Shown here: piece by piece, positions 11,501 through 19,689 of the stretch
How positions within the stretch are numbered: the first letter of the stretch is position 1
How the letters are laid out: each line of letters opens with the position of its first letter
Assembly: GCF_000003605.2 (NCBI RefSeq)
Contig: NW_003115461.1
Coordinates: forward strand, 19,314-39,002
Reading direction: 5' to 3'
DNA from: Saccoglossus kowalevskii
Taxonomy: Eukaryota; Hemichordata; Enteropneusta; Harrimaniidae
Length of the DNA stretch: 19,689 nt
Position numbers and translations under genes: made by a program
The notes under the pieces: model-generated
Databases searched by the model: none
What the model saw: the letters and a program-made list of their open reading frames with translations, nothing else
What the model was told of the DNA's origin: nothing

Positions 11501-14500
11501 AACTGTCAATCGTTGTCTCTGGCAGGTCATAAAAACAAAATTACAAATACAAATCTTGTCAGTAAAAGGATGAAAATTTACAAAATATGGTAAAAAAGTT
11601 ACCATTTTCGGGGGAATTAGTGGTAATGGCGGCATACTCCGTTTTGATCTTATTATGTTCAATTATGTTTTTATGACATAATTGGGTAAAGTACGTATTT
11701 CTTTTTAAATTATGTGATTAAGACTTTGTCGACACTATGTACTGTGTCATACTGCTGATGTGTCATGGATCGGTCACGGTGTCCGGAACCAATCCAAGTT
11801 ACACACATTATCAACATATTTTAATCGAAATTATTTGTAATTCTATTAAAATGACCATCAATCGTGTATAACCTGTATTGCATTTATTTTTGTATGAATT
11901 ATGTTCGCCTGTACGTGGTCGGTTTACTAATGAGTTAGTAATGTTCTCTTCAGTATTAACACACATTCTTCTTTGCTTGAATATCTCACCAGGAAGGATG
12001 TACAAATGCCAGTGCCGTTACAATGTAAGGAGTTGGCAGACACGCTCTTAGAAGCGGTAAGTATATAGCACATATTTTTAAACAACAACAACATACATGC
12101 AAATGAGTTGCCATATATTAGCTAAACGCGTGAACTACCCCAGGCGTTGCAGGTTGTAATGTTCCGCCCGCCCGGTAGGATAACATTACAACCTCCAGCG
12201 CCAGGGGTAGTGTACAACAAGAGCAATTACAATTATTATATCATTATGCAGGAACGAATCGCAAAAGTTTTGTGGCATATGATTTGGCAATAACACATTT
12301 ACTAAACATTGATCACAGTCGGTTATTGCCGAATATGACATGCGTAAACATACAGAACACTTACACGTTTCGTTGCACATACAGTTCATGTGGTTCAGCA
12401 GTGGTGGGACTAAGTCAGTGTTACACTTCGATACAGTGGACAATATAAACTGTGTATTCAGTGGTACTAAAGAATTTCTTTTGATCGACCCAAACGAATA
12501 TTCCAACAAGGTATGTACCGATATGTAGTGCATTTAATGTACGTGTCTTCGTGTAATGTTTGAAAACAATTTACTTTATGAAAGAGTATATTGTCGACAA
12601 CATCATTGAAACAATTAAAAATACATGTTGTCATTGACTTTCAAAGATATATTCACAATTATTGCTACTATCTGGGCCACATAAGCAGGTTCGATAAACC
12701 ATGAATGCAAGCATTTTCCGATAAAAACAATTTAAATAATCAAATATTTCGATATGTTCAACAATTGTGATAGTGGTATGAGTAATGCTTACAGTTCAAT
12801 TATGTTGTCTTATTAGGACAACGATTGCCAACTATTTTATATATCGCACACTTGGGTAGGTTTGTTTGGGAAATTTTGCTTTCAACATCTGGACACATCG
12901 GTCTGACATGAGTGAGGCTTGAATCAATCAATCAATCAGGGAGTTGGGTTTTTAATTTTTTCATCGAAATAGAAACCTAGTCATAATATTTGAGAAAGTT
13001 GGTTTTGACTCACATAAAATACTATCACGAAACAGGATTATTTTTCGTGCATTAAGACAAAATAGACCTAATATTATTTGATAATTTTCATTAAGAAAAA
13101 ACACACACAAAGACTCATGGGTAGACGCTTGTTTATAAACAATGACACGCTATGGCCATCTGACGCATGCGCATATGACGACTCCCCGCTTTAATACTCA
13201 TACAATTTAATGTATACATTAAATAAAGGGGCACATAATTAGTGTTCGATTAAGTAGTGGTTCGCGGTACGTTAGTCCAGCATACATCTTGAATGTGTCA
13301 TGTTGTTTTAAGTGACTGGTCACTATTTCCATGTGTTGCCACATATGTGATGAATGGAAAAGTACATGCATCAAATCAATATGGGCAGATAAGTTAGAGA
13401 AAGACAAACAGGCAAACATCTGTCCAAATAATACACTGTAAAACATGCCTTTTTAGCTAATTTAGCTAATCTGTAATTTCGCTAATTCAAGATCCAGCTA
13501 ATTTAACAGAGAGATAGTCGACACTTTAGCTAAATTAAGATTCTGTTAAGTCCTGCCAAGAGTCAAATCCGCTATAATTGCATGCAGCTTTGACATGGGG
13601 AGGGGGGGGGGGTCTGTGAGATATTTCATGCGACATATTTATCCAACATTTAACGCATTGAAAGGAAGAAAATATTACAATTTATTGACTCTTTACCTTT
13701 CTTTGTTATACACTCAGATAGAAATTGACCACCCTGAAGGTAATTACTGTGGAGTAGATGTCGATAGGTGTGTACTGCAATTTACATGTTATGATATATA
13801 CGTATCTAAACCTGATGAATCTGGAATATTAGGGAAAAAGATTTATTTGTTGAAATGAATTACTCTCTCGTTCACAAATTTTGTTGATATTCGGACAATT
13901 TGAAGTACTCATACACTAAACAAAACTGGTTGGCATGGTATTTTTGATTGGTCGCGGTTGTCACGGCTTTTTGATGTCACTCTTTGTAGAACACGAGAAA
14001 AGACTCTACTTCATACTGGCATAGTCAGATTATTTTAATATTTAATATCTGCAAAATGTTCACGTTGATTGGACATAACGCAGGCATGTACATGTCAATC
14101 TTTAACAATCATTATTGACTTGAAATTAATAATGAAATTTGCACCGTTTATATTATGTTTCCTCGATATAATACAACATATATACACCTCAGTATTGGTC
14201 AATAATCAGGTTTTAATGACCTGAAAACAAAATTCTTGACTTGCGCCACGGGTAATAATTTCATCTGAGGGTCATTGAAACTGAATACTGACCTCCACTT
14301 CTGTAAGCATTTGTTTATAATTGTGCAGCAGAATACTTCACAAGATACCAGTCAACGTGTTCTGACCATTCTGTGTATGGCATGCATTTACTGACATATC
14401 TTTTGTTCACAATGCTTCGTTACCATATTGTTTTGACATACCTATATCTCCAGATAAAGTGTCAAAATAATATGAACCTAATATAACTTTACACTTTATA

Positions 14501-16255
14501 TTTCACAGAGTGAATTATACCACATATCCTGGGTTGGCAGAGGTAAAATATCATCATGTCATAGTGGAGGCTGGGGATTGCTTATACATGCCTTTCAAAT
14601 GGTGAATATGGCAGAATATTATTTAATTGCATAAATACTGCATAAACATTCAGCACGTGTATAACGCGATTGATTGATAACGCATTAATAAGTTAATAAT
14701 TATCTTAATATTTATTGATATAACCCAAGAGAAATAATTTATTTGAGTGCTGTGGTTTTTCAGTTCATTGTTTCACGTTATCGTATCCAGACAATTTGTG
14801 TTTTAAATCACATCAAGGTTCTATAATTAAAATTAATTTATTACTATATGTTGAGCTTTTTGTTATTGTCTTCTGCCATGTTCTTAAAAATAATATGTAA
14901 GATGTAGACATCAAAACGTTGACAATATACCGAACGAATGGAAAAACATGAATAATTTAAGATCTTAGCAGTTTGTGAGATAACAAATATTACAGTACAT
15001 GCTGTTGGCAATATCACGCAAATCTGAATGTAATTCTATACATACCTTACAAGGATATTTTTTCTGTGGGTAGCATATTATTGTAGTTACGTGCCTGACT
15101 CACGTATTATTTTCGCAACACATATATTCTTCCAATGGATTATTTGTGATAAATATTTTAATGATGGTAATTCAAGAATGAAACTATTTTCAATGTTTCA
15201 ATGTGTAATGTTTCTTGCATATATATCATGTGTAAAAGAACTCGATATATGACAATATATGTAAATCAAATTGAAATTTGTTCTAGGTTTCATCAAGTCA
15301 ATTCCTATGGCAGAAACATTGCAGTGAATGTATGGTGGAATCACTACGCGTCGATCAGAATGAATCTTTCATGTTGTGGCGACCCTTCGTCTGATGCAAT
15401 ACGGAAGACATTAGACGATTTTTACTTCCATGGTATTCAACAACTTACAAACGACCTGGATATAATAAAGTGAGAAATAACTTAAATCTGTCTGCATTTT
15501 GTTTATAAACATTAAAATATATTGTATTCGCTTAGGAAAGGCGAATAGTAAGCACAATTCGAACACTTTTCAAGCTCATGAAATCGCTTGGGTGAGCAGA
15601 CGAGTTGCCTTATATTTAATCTTGGTATGGCAATACGCGTACCAGTATGGTCGACTCGTAATCTTTTTCAAAAAACTGACTACGACAATACTAGTAATAT
15701 TTATCTGATTTGGAGAGCAACATTTTGCTCAGCGCATTTTCACATCAATTCAAACTCATACCTGGCATCCAGACAATATATATTATAGGGAAACGTATCA
15801 ACACCGATTGATAATTTGTCTTTTAATTGTCACAGAGGTATGGTTACGGATCTTGCACAATACAGGGGAGTCAACACAAAAGAAGATTTTGTAAATGTAT
15901 ATTCCAAGCAGTTTAGCGAGTTTTTACCACTAGTCAAAAAAATGGTAAACAAGGTATGTTTACTATTGTAGTGGTTTATGGGAATCATACTACTGCGATG
16001 TCGACGGACAAAACAAATCTATTCGGAGATTTTAGTATAATTCTTTCAAGGAACAAAAAATACGCAGGTATATTTAACCCCACATTTCTGATTAACCAAT
16101 ATTTAAGGGTGGCATATGTAATTGGAAAAGGTTTCATCACTCCAAATGCTGATTTGGTTGTAATGATGCTTACATTAATTATATATGTGACAATTATCAC
16201 TATATATATGCAAATTTAATATTGATATAACTTGGTTGTCGGTACAACAGTGATA

Positions 16256-16309
<54 letters not shown>

Positions 16310-17255
16310 GTCATTGCAACACAACTCGTGATTGAACTGTTTTCAATTATTTTAATTTAATTTATTTAGTCATGCATGGTTATGGTGATGGGAACTTTTA
16401 GTATTGTGCGCATGATGTGAATATGATGACGTTTAACTGTTCTACGTCAGCGTTACATATGGAACTAAATTCCAGCGGAGTATATGATAATTTCCTGAGA
16501 TGAAATTTACTGAACAATTATTTTCCCGTTTAATTCCAGATATTTAAAGAATTAGATACAAATTCAGATGGAATATTGAAGATGCCGGAGCTGCTGGTAT
16601 TATCGAATGAGGTCGGTTAAATAATTTACAATACAGAGAAAATTAGCTTGATTAATTTCTAAAGATCGACGTTGATGGCGCGTTTTTGCATTGCCAAAAT
16701 TGCCAGAATTTTGCTAAAATGGCCAGAATTTCGCTAAAAATGAGCGAAAATGTTTTAAATAGACGGTCAAAAAGATCGGCTCAATACCCCAATACTTCAA
16801 CTGTAACCCATACGTGATTGCGATTGCGGGATTTTTGTGATATACATATTCATTAGTTGTTATCGCATTACACAGTACTATTTATTAAATCAATTTAAAA
16901 TGTATATTTGACTAATCGAAGTAATCGAATAATCATACACAAACGGTTTTGTGTTTTACAGTGAATATCATTATGATATATATATATATATATATTACTT
17001 CTTCGCCTTTCAGGTTCGTCCATCTACTATAATAATTATATTTGACGTTTCTGTATTCATTTAAACATAAAATAACATGGTTTAACAACTCTTTTATTTT
17101 AGAGATGGAAAGAAGCTCATAAGGTATTTCTAGAATTTGAAGACATTTTTTACACACTCGAGTTACAAGGTGAACTTGATGACGACCAGTATGAAGAATG
17201 GTTGTACGAGGATTTATATGAAAAAGATGTCAACATTCTTAAAGATGAACTGTAA
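5187..17255 (+). CDS. ER-luminal JmjC (cupin-8) Fe(II)/2-oxoglutarate oxygenase with EF-hand and C-terminal KDEL; 9 exons, 420 aa
   Basis: Join 5187-5590, 11993-12056, 12385-12510, 13718-13767, 14509-14601, 15287-15469, 15836-15953, 16540-16611 and 17103-17255: 1263 nt, continuous frame, all GT-AG. Seen in the protein: hydrophobic signal peptide at about 8-24; cupin-8 N-terminal part (SKPLLFKGA, FTKWTDDYF); JmjC core SSGGTKSVLHFDTVDN with iron ligands H170 and D172, and third ligand H248 in WFHQVNS; K185 lies 15 residues after H170, the spacing of H199 and 2-oxoglutarate-binding K214 in FIH; EF-hand loop DTNSDGILKMPE at 352-363; C-terminus ILKDEL. N-glycosylation sequons are at N102, N217 and N272. 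Family knowledge: such enzymes hydroxylate protein or small-molecule substrates using O2 and 2-oxoglutarate. Inference: it works in the ER lumen, perhaps tuned by calcium. The substrate is unknown. Relatives in databases are often named after JMJD7, JMJD8 or TYW5, but I would not transfer those functions. Confidence 0.93.
5657..5756 (+). other. Candidate alternative terminal exon of the JmjC gene
   Basis: A good acceptor (aatttatttcag) ends at 5656, only 66 nt after the exon 1 donor. Spliced there, the frame stays open for 32 codons after R135 (YVDKDVLYSHLLTAKDG at the start) and stops at 5754-5756. The product would be about 167 residues: secreted, without iron-binding residues and without KDEL. 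No expression evidence is available and no donor allows it to be an internal exon, so it may be chance. Confidence 0.25.
5757..8080. other. Intron 1, proximal part
   Basis: No coding exon is recognised. The section 6485-6900 is richer in G+C than the rest and has repeated 'gagtc/gactc' words (agactctctt, ggactcagac, agactctagg). It may be the remnant of a mobile element such as an LTR, but terminal repeats and target-site duplications were not found. The remainder is plain AT-rich intron. Confidence 0.35.
8086..8418. mobile_element. Possible MITE-like element with 20-bp inverted ends
   Basis: Positions 8086-8105 and 8399-8418 are perfect inverted copies of each other (aagttacttcattaatggat and its reverse complement), 293 bp apart. 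Near the right end 'gcgtttaca' is repeated three times (about 8365-8390). No transposase frame is present and no clear target-site duplication was found, so a non-autonomous DNA element is only one explanation. Confidence 0.4.
8426..11992. other. Intron 1, distal part
   Basis: AT-rich intron without a recognisable + strand exon. A minus-strand open frame at 10534-10734 looks somewhat protein-like but matches no family I can name. A diverged duplication lies at about 11111-11360. Several other minus-strand frames (9003-9191, 10002-10211, 11320-11662) look random. Confidence 0.35.
11111..11360. repeat. Diverged tandem duplication, ~128-bp unit
   Basis: The word a(c/t)cgattggt at 11111 recurs at 11237, and ataactttttgagt at 11152 recurs at 11281, followed in both copies by 'ggtgttttgatgac' or 'gctgttttcatgac' and 'tccacat'. 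Two copies, non-coding. Confidence 0.55.
11993..12056 (+). CDS. JmjC gene exon 2
   Basis: The acceptor is atctcaccag ending at 11992; the donor is GCG|GTAAGT at 12057, a near-consensus site. The first base completes R135, then KDVQMPVPLQCKELADTLLE and A follow (136-156). It joins PEFLR to KDVQMP and leads directly into FMWFSSGG, the natural order in this family. The preceding intron is 6.4 kb. Confidence 0.87.
12134..12211. repeat. Imperfect inverted repeat (30-bp arms, 18-nt loop) in intron 2
   Basis: Arms 12134-12163 and 12182-12211 pair at 27 of 30 positions, with the inner 13 bp perfect (ttgtaatgtt next to the loop). The loop, ccgcccgcccggtaggat, is GC-rich against an AT-rich background. 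Transcribed, it would form a long hairpin within the 328-nt intron 2. It may be a foldback element remnant. Confidence 0.75.
12385..12510 (+). CDS. JmjC gene exon 3: HxD iron-binding motif
   Basis: The exon encodes residues 157-198, starting FMWFSSGGTKSVLHFD and ending DPNEYSNK. It holds iron ligands H170 and D172 and the probable 2-oxoglutarate-binding K185 in FSGTKEFLLIDP. The acceptor is gcacatacag ending at 12384; the donor is AAG|GTATGT. Both ends are in phase 0. Confidence 0.95.
12511..13717. other. Intron 3
   Basis: Holds a cluster of 'tttagctaa/ttcgctaa' words at 13451-13550 and an 11-base G run at 13602-13612. A minus-strand frame at 13219-13446 has no recognisable similarity. Nothing else is seen. 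Confidence 0.5.
13451..13550. repeat. Cluster of GCTAA-type short repeats
   Basis: The words ttagctaa, tttagctaat, ttcgctaatt, ccagctaatt and ttagctaaatt occur within 100 bp, partly in inverted orientation. A similar word (ttcgctaaaa, ttgctaaaa) occurs as a 20-bp tandem pair in intron 8 at 16702-16742. Confidence 0.45.
13718..13767 (+). CDS. JmjC gene exon 4 (50 nt)
   Basis: The exon encodes IEIDHPEGNYCGVDVD (199-214) plus two bases of R215. 'DHPEG...VDVD' is a conserved linker in this JmjC subgroup. The acceptor is tatacactcag and the donor AG|GTGTGT. It is small, but fixed by phase on both sides. Confidence 0.88.
13768..15286. other. Introns 4 and 5 (around exon 5)
   Basis: 13768-14508 and 14602-15286 are AT-rich introns with no further exon, RNA gene or clear repeat that I can recognise. 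Confidence 0.5.
14509..14601 (+). CDS. JmjC gene exon 5
   Basis: The first base completes R215, then VNYTTYPGLAEVKYHH and VIVEAGDCLYMPFK (216-245) follow, and the last two bases begin W246. 'VEAGDCLYMP' is the classic strand before the distal histidine in JmjC oxygenases. NYT at 217 is an N-glycosylation sequon. The acceptor is tatttcacag and the donor TG|GTGAAT. Confidence 0.93.
15287..15469 (+). CDS. JmjC gene exon 6: distal iron-binding histidine
   Basis: The first base completes W246; residues 247-306 begin FHQVNSYGRNIAVNVWWNHY, giving the third iron ligand H248 and the closing strand of the double-stranded beta-helix. NLS at 272 is a sequon. CC at 275-276 could form a disulphide. The rest is a helical C-terminal extension. 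The acceptor is ttgttctag and the donor AA|GTGAGA. Confidence 0.93.
15470..15835. other. Intron 6
   Basis: 366 nt. Open frames crossing it (15499-15708, 15588-15788) do not match the protein family and are not needed for frame continuity; no other feature is seen. Confidence 0.5.
15836..15953 (+). CDS. JmjC gene exon 7: C-terminal helical region
   Basis: The first base completes K307; residues 308-346 include LAQYRGVNTKEDFVNVYSKQ and FLPLVKKMVNK. It looks helical and leads into the EF-hand. No separate motif is recognised. The acceptor is aattgtcacag and the donor AAG|GTATGT. Confidence 0.88.
15954..16539. other. Intron 7
   Basis: Contains the (TTA)n microsatellite at 16258-16308. A frame at 15956-16219 is open but starts inside the splice donor and shows no similarity to the family. 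Confidence 0.5.
16258..16308. repeat. (TTA)n microsatellite, about 17 copies
   Basis: An uninterrupted TTA tract in intron 7 of the JmjC gene, likely polymorphic in length. Confidence 0.95.
16540..16611 (+). CDS. JmjC gene exon 8: EF-hand
   Basis: The exon encodes residues 347-370, IFKELDTNSDGILKMPELLV and LSNE: a canonical helix-loop-helix with loop D352-x-N354-x-D356-G357 and E363 at position 12. Calcium binding is expected from the intact ligands. The acceptor is tttaattccag; the donor is GAG|GTCGGT, weaker than the others. Confidence 0.92.
16702..16742. repeat. 20/21-bp tandem pair in intron 8
   Basis: gccagaattttgctaaaatg at 16702-16721 is followed directly by a near copy (one base change, one extra A) at 16722-16742. 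Confidence 0.7.
16976..16996. repeat. (TA)n microsatellite in intron 8
   Basis: Short uninterrupted TA tract about 105 bp upstream of exon 9. Confidence 0.9.
17103..17255 (+). CDS. JmjC gene exon 9: acidic tail and KDEL
   Basis: The exon encodes residues 371-420, RWKEAHKVFLEFEDIFYTLE, then an acidic stretch (GELDDDQYEEWLYEDLYEKD), then VNILKDEL and TAA at 17253-17255. The terminal KDEL is the standard ER retrieval signal recognised by KDEL receptors. No second canonical EF-hand loop is present, although the acidic DDDQYEEW region could be a degenerate one. The acceptor is cttttattttag. Confidence 0.93.
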   Translation, partial: RWKEAHKVFLEFEDIFYTLELQGELDDDQYEEWLYEDLYEKDVNILKDEL

Positions 17256-17625
17256 TTCAAAATCGCTGGCATACACTTGTTATGAGTGCTTCGATTTGAT
17301 CCGTTAATTTAGATATGCGCATATTTTTGTTATCACAATCCCAAATTTCTGTTCAGTATATGTTTTTGAGTAACGTTTAATGGGAGACACAAGCGTTATT
17401 GTGTGGACACAGACACGATAGCATTCACGTTTCGATGAGTAACTGCCTGATTTATATCTTCACACATAGTTTTACCCTGAAACACAGTTTAGCAAAACGC
17501 ATTTATGATATATATTTGGTAATTGTCGTTCTACGTAACTTTTCGAAACAGCTACACGTGTTGAGAGCAATGCTCTTCTTCGATAGAATTTAATAACAAC
17601 AGTCTAGTTATTTTGCATTTCTACA

Positions 17626-17646
17626 ATATATATATATATATATATA
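17626..17646. repeat. (TA)n microsatellite
   Basis: Uninterrupted TA tract about 370 bp after the JmjC stop codon. Confidence 0.9.
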
Positions 17647-17958
17647 ACATCAAACTCTAAGTTAAAACACAACCCTGCCCCTCAGAAACCTGAAACACTT
17701 TTAATATATAATGAAGATGACATGTCAACAAATGGAGTTAAGATTCATGAGATGGACTTTATTGTACAATAGTATTTTTAGTCAAAAAAAAAACTGGAAA
17801 AATGAATTCCTTTAACATCTTTTATCTGATTTTATGTTAACCCGAAATGCCGTTAGAAACATAATTTCTAGAAGATAGGAAAGCTTTTGGGATAAGGTCG
17901 TTTTATTCAAAAAAGTGCCTAAGCTCTACATCTCTTACTTGAAATGGACTTTTCAGTC

Positions 17959-18255
17959 AATAAAGCGTACCGACTCCAATTGTGAAGAGAAAAACAGAAT
18001 ATGTCACAGGCGAATACACATTTCACGTTCAGTTAAAAGATTATACATGGTTACATTAATACAAACAGTTTGATATGAAAGAAAATATCTGACGAAATTG
18101 CGCCGGCGGAAAAATATACTACAAAGGAATTTTTGATTGAACAAAACATTTATTTTCTCTACTGCATAAATAAAGAAAATGATGTAATTTGCTGAAGAAA
18201 TTGCAAGAAATGAGTGTATATAAATAGAATCACAAGCAATTTATTGAATAATAAA
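17959..18255 (+). terminator. Candidate polyadenylation signals of the JmjC gene
   Basis: AATAAA occurs at 17959-17964, 18169-18174 and 18250-18255, giving 3' UTRs of 0.7-1.0 kb. No choice between them can be made from sequence alone; a further AATAAA lies at 19663-19668. Confidence 0.35.
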
Positions 18256-18777
18256 GCTTTAACAAAACAATGTGGCCAGTTTCTTTCGTCAATACAAATC
18301 ATTAGGAACACAAGTCCCTATTAAAGACTTAGTGATAAAACACACATCTGCAATTCCATTGAAGTGATTATAACACATTGTGTACCCTTGAGCTGTATCA
18401 AGTATTTCTCAAACAAATATGTACTATAGAATTCCAGCCCTCGAAATGCAATGTTTTTACACAACATTATGTGGCGGCTATCCAGATGCAGACTTCTTTT
18501 TATTGATAATTAAGATTCACGAATTCCGAGTTTATTTTAACCCACGTAATACTAAAATGTTATGTCACATATGTTTGACCACAATTTATTTTCCTAGCTA
18601 TATACTTACTCATACCATGAATATTCTAAATGCTAACATTCATGCTTATTTGTCACAGAAATGTCATTTTAGCTATTCTGGATAACAAATGGCTAAAAAG
18701 CAGATCAAGGTCCTCTAAATTAAAAATTGTGGAAATATAATGAGTTTAAGTTTTGACACAATCAAAGTTCATCTTCT

Positions 18778-18779
<2 letters not shown>

Positions 18780-18820
<41 letters not shown>
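18780..18820. repeat. (TA)n microsatellite, about 20 copies
   Basis: Uninterrupted 40-bp TA tract downstream of the JmjC gene. Confidence 0.95.
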
Positions 18821-18822
<2 letters not shown>

Positions 18823-19689
18823 TAGCTTCTAATGATCCACAGTATAATTACATAATATGAACTAATATGTATAAAATCTTCAAATATTAATATATATCTA
18901 TCGAATATTAACAAGTTATGACAAAATATGATTTAATATTGATTACAACTGTCACAACAATGTGTTTCACCCATTACAAAGTGACGATGTCTTAACTGTT
19001 CCCGTGTATACTTAATTTGATTGAACGACCATACATTATAGTATAAGATTTAGTGGTATATATACACATGGTAACATGTGATGCACCCAGCACTGATGTA
19101 GGATAACTGCTAAACATGATTATGCATGGTTACACAAGTGTGGCACACAAGCAAATGTGGTTGTCAAACTAAAAACAAATATGCCATCAAAAACTTTCAC
19201 AACTGTAGAAACAATGAAGAACACACAATTCGCAATTGTTTAATTTTATGGTAACAGTGAATGGTATAAAACTGTGTCGACCCATTTTGTTCATTACCTA
19301 ATCTATGATATTTGTTTGTATTGTAATATTATTGAACATCTTAAAGCAATTAGTTGTTGAATGGATTACATGTTATTTGCGTATAAAAAAACAAGGCACA
19401 ATATATGCCAGCGAATGTATCAGGTTTTCTTGTAATAGCTGTATGGCTAGAGGTGCCTGGAAGACTGCTTGTGATTTGATTACTGACCCCAGCATTTATT
19501 TCTGTATTTATCTATTACCATTGTAATATATGACTGTAGTATTAAGACCAGGAAATGTTGATTATAGAAATATCTATATGATATATAGATGTGATATGTG
19601 ATCAGTTGATAAGGCATAAAAGAGATATGTAAATTATTCTACATTTGCAATGAGATATTCATAATAAATATATTGCTATAAAATGAACT

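Larger units (their letters stand above)
17256..19689. other. 3' UTR of the JmjC gene and downstream non-coding DNA
   Basis: No convincing gene on either strand. Open frames at 17399-17593, 18419-18685 and 19305-19526 show no recognisable domain. (TA)n tracts lie at 17626-17646 and 18780-18820. Where the transcript ends is not certain. Confidence 0.5.

Noticed and set aside
12186-12533. 115-codon minus-strand frame
   Set aside because: It lies opposite exon 3 of the JmjC gene, whose + strand protein is clearly conserved; the minus frame is a shadow.
15956-16219. 87-codon + strand frame after exon 7
   Set aside because: It begins inside the intron 7 donor (GTATGT) and does not continue the protein family; exon 8 joins exon 7 in phase without it.
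19305-19526. 73-codon frame near the right end
   Set aside because: No recognisable domain, no splice or promoter context, and composition like the surrounding AT-rich DNA.

Overview
This is animal (metazoan) genomic DNA: AT-rich, with two spliced genes on the + strand, GT-AG introns of 0.3-6.4 kb, microsatellites, minisatellites and diverged middle-repetitive DNA. The base composition and the roughly 315-bp tandem repeats would fit a marine invertebrate, perhaps a mollusc. That placement is a guess; nothing in the window fixes the taxon.

Left part (1-3065): the 3' end of a short-chain dehydrogenase/reductase (SDR) gene. Its last two coding exons (1292-1355 and 2819-2977) encode the C-terminal 73 residues. 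The cofactor-binding and catalytic exons lie upstream of the window. The DNA around the penultimate exon consists largely of diverged ~315-bp repeat units.

Middle part (3066-5186): intergenic DNA with a 30-bp minisatellite (3243-3710) that resembles an interrupted decapeptide-coding repeat, then the upstream region of the second gene with three ~82-bp tandem copies (4682-4933), a TATA-like box and an overlapping uORF.

Main gene (5187-17255): nine coding exons join in phase, 1263 nt including the stop, giving a 420-residue protein. Its order is: N-terminal signal peptide; JmjC/cupin-8 type Fe(II)/2-oxoglutarate oxygenase domain with iron ligands H170, D172 and H248 and probable 2-oxoglutarate lysine K185; one canonical EF-hand loop at 352-363; and C-terminal KDEL. 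Signal peptide, three N-glycosylation sequons and KDEL together indicate a soluble resident of the ER lumen. This is the most notable content: a calcium-binding, ER-luminal JmjC oxygenase whose substrate I cannot name. Intron 1 (6.4 kb) separates the signal-peptide exon from the catalytic exons and holds a possible alternative terminal exon and transposon-like remnants.

Right part (17256-19689): 3' UTR and downstream non-coding DNA with several AATAAA signals and a long (TA)n tract. No RNA gene, CRISPR array or intact mobile element was recognised.
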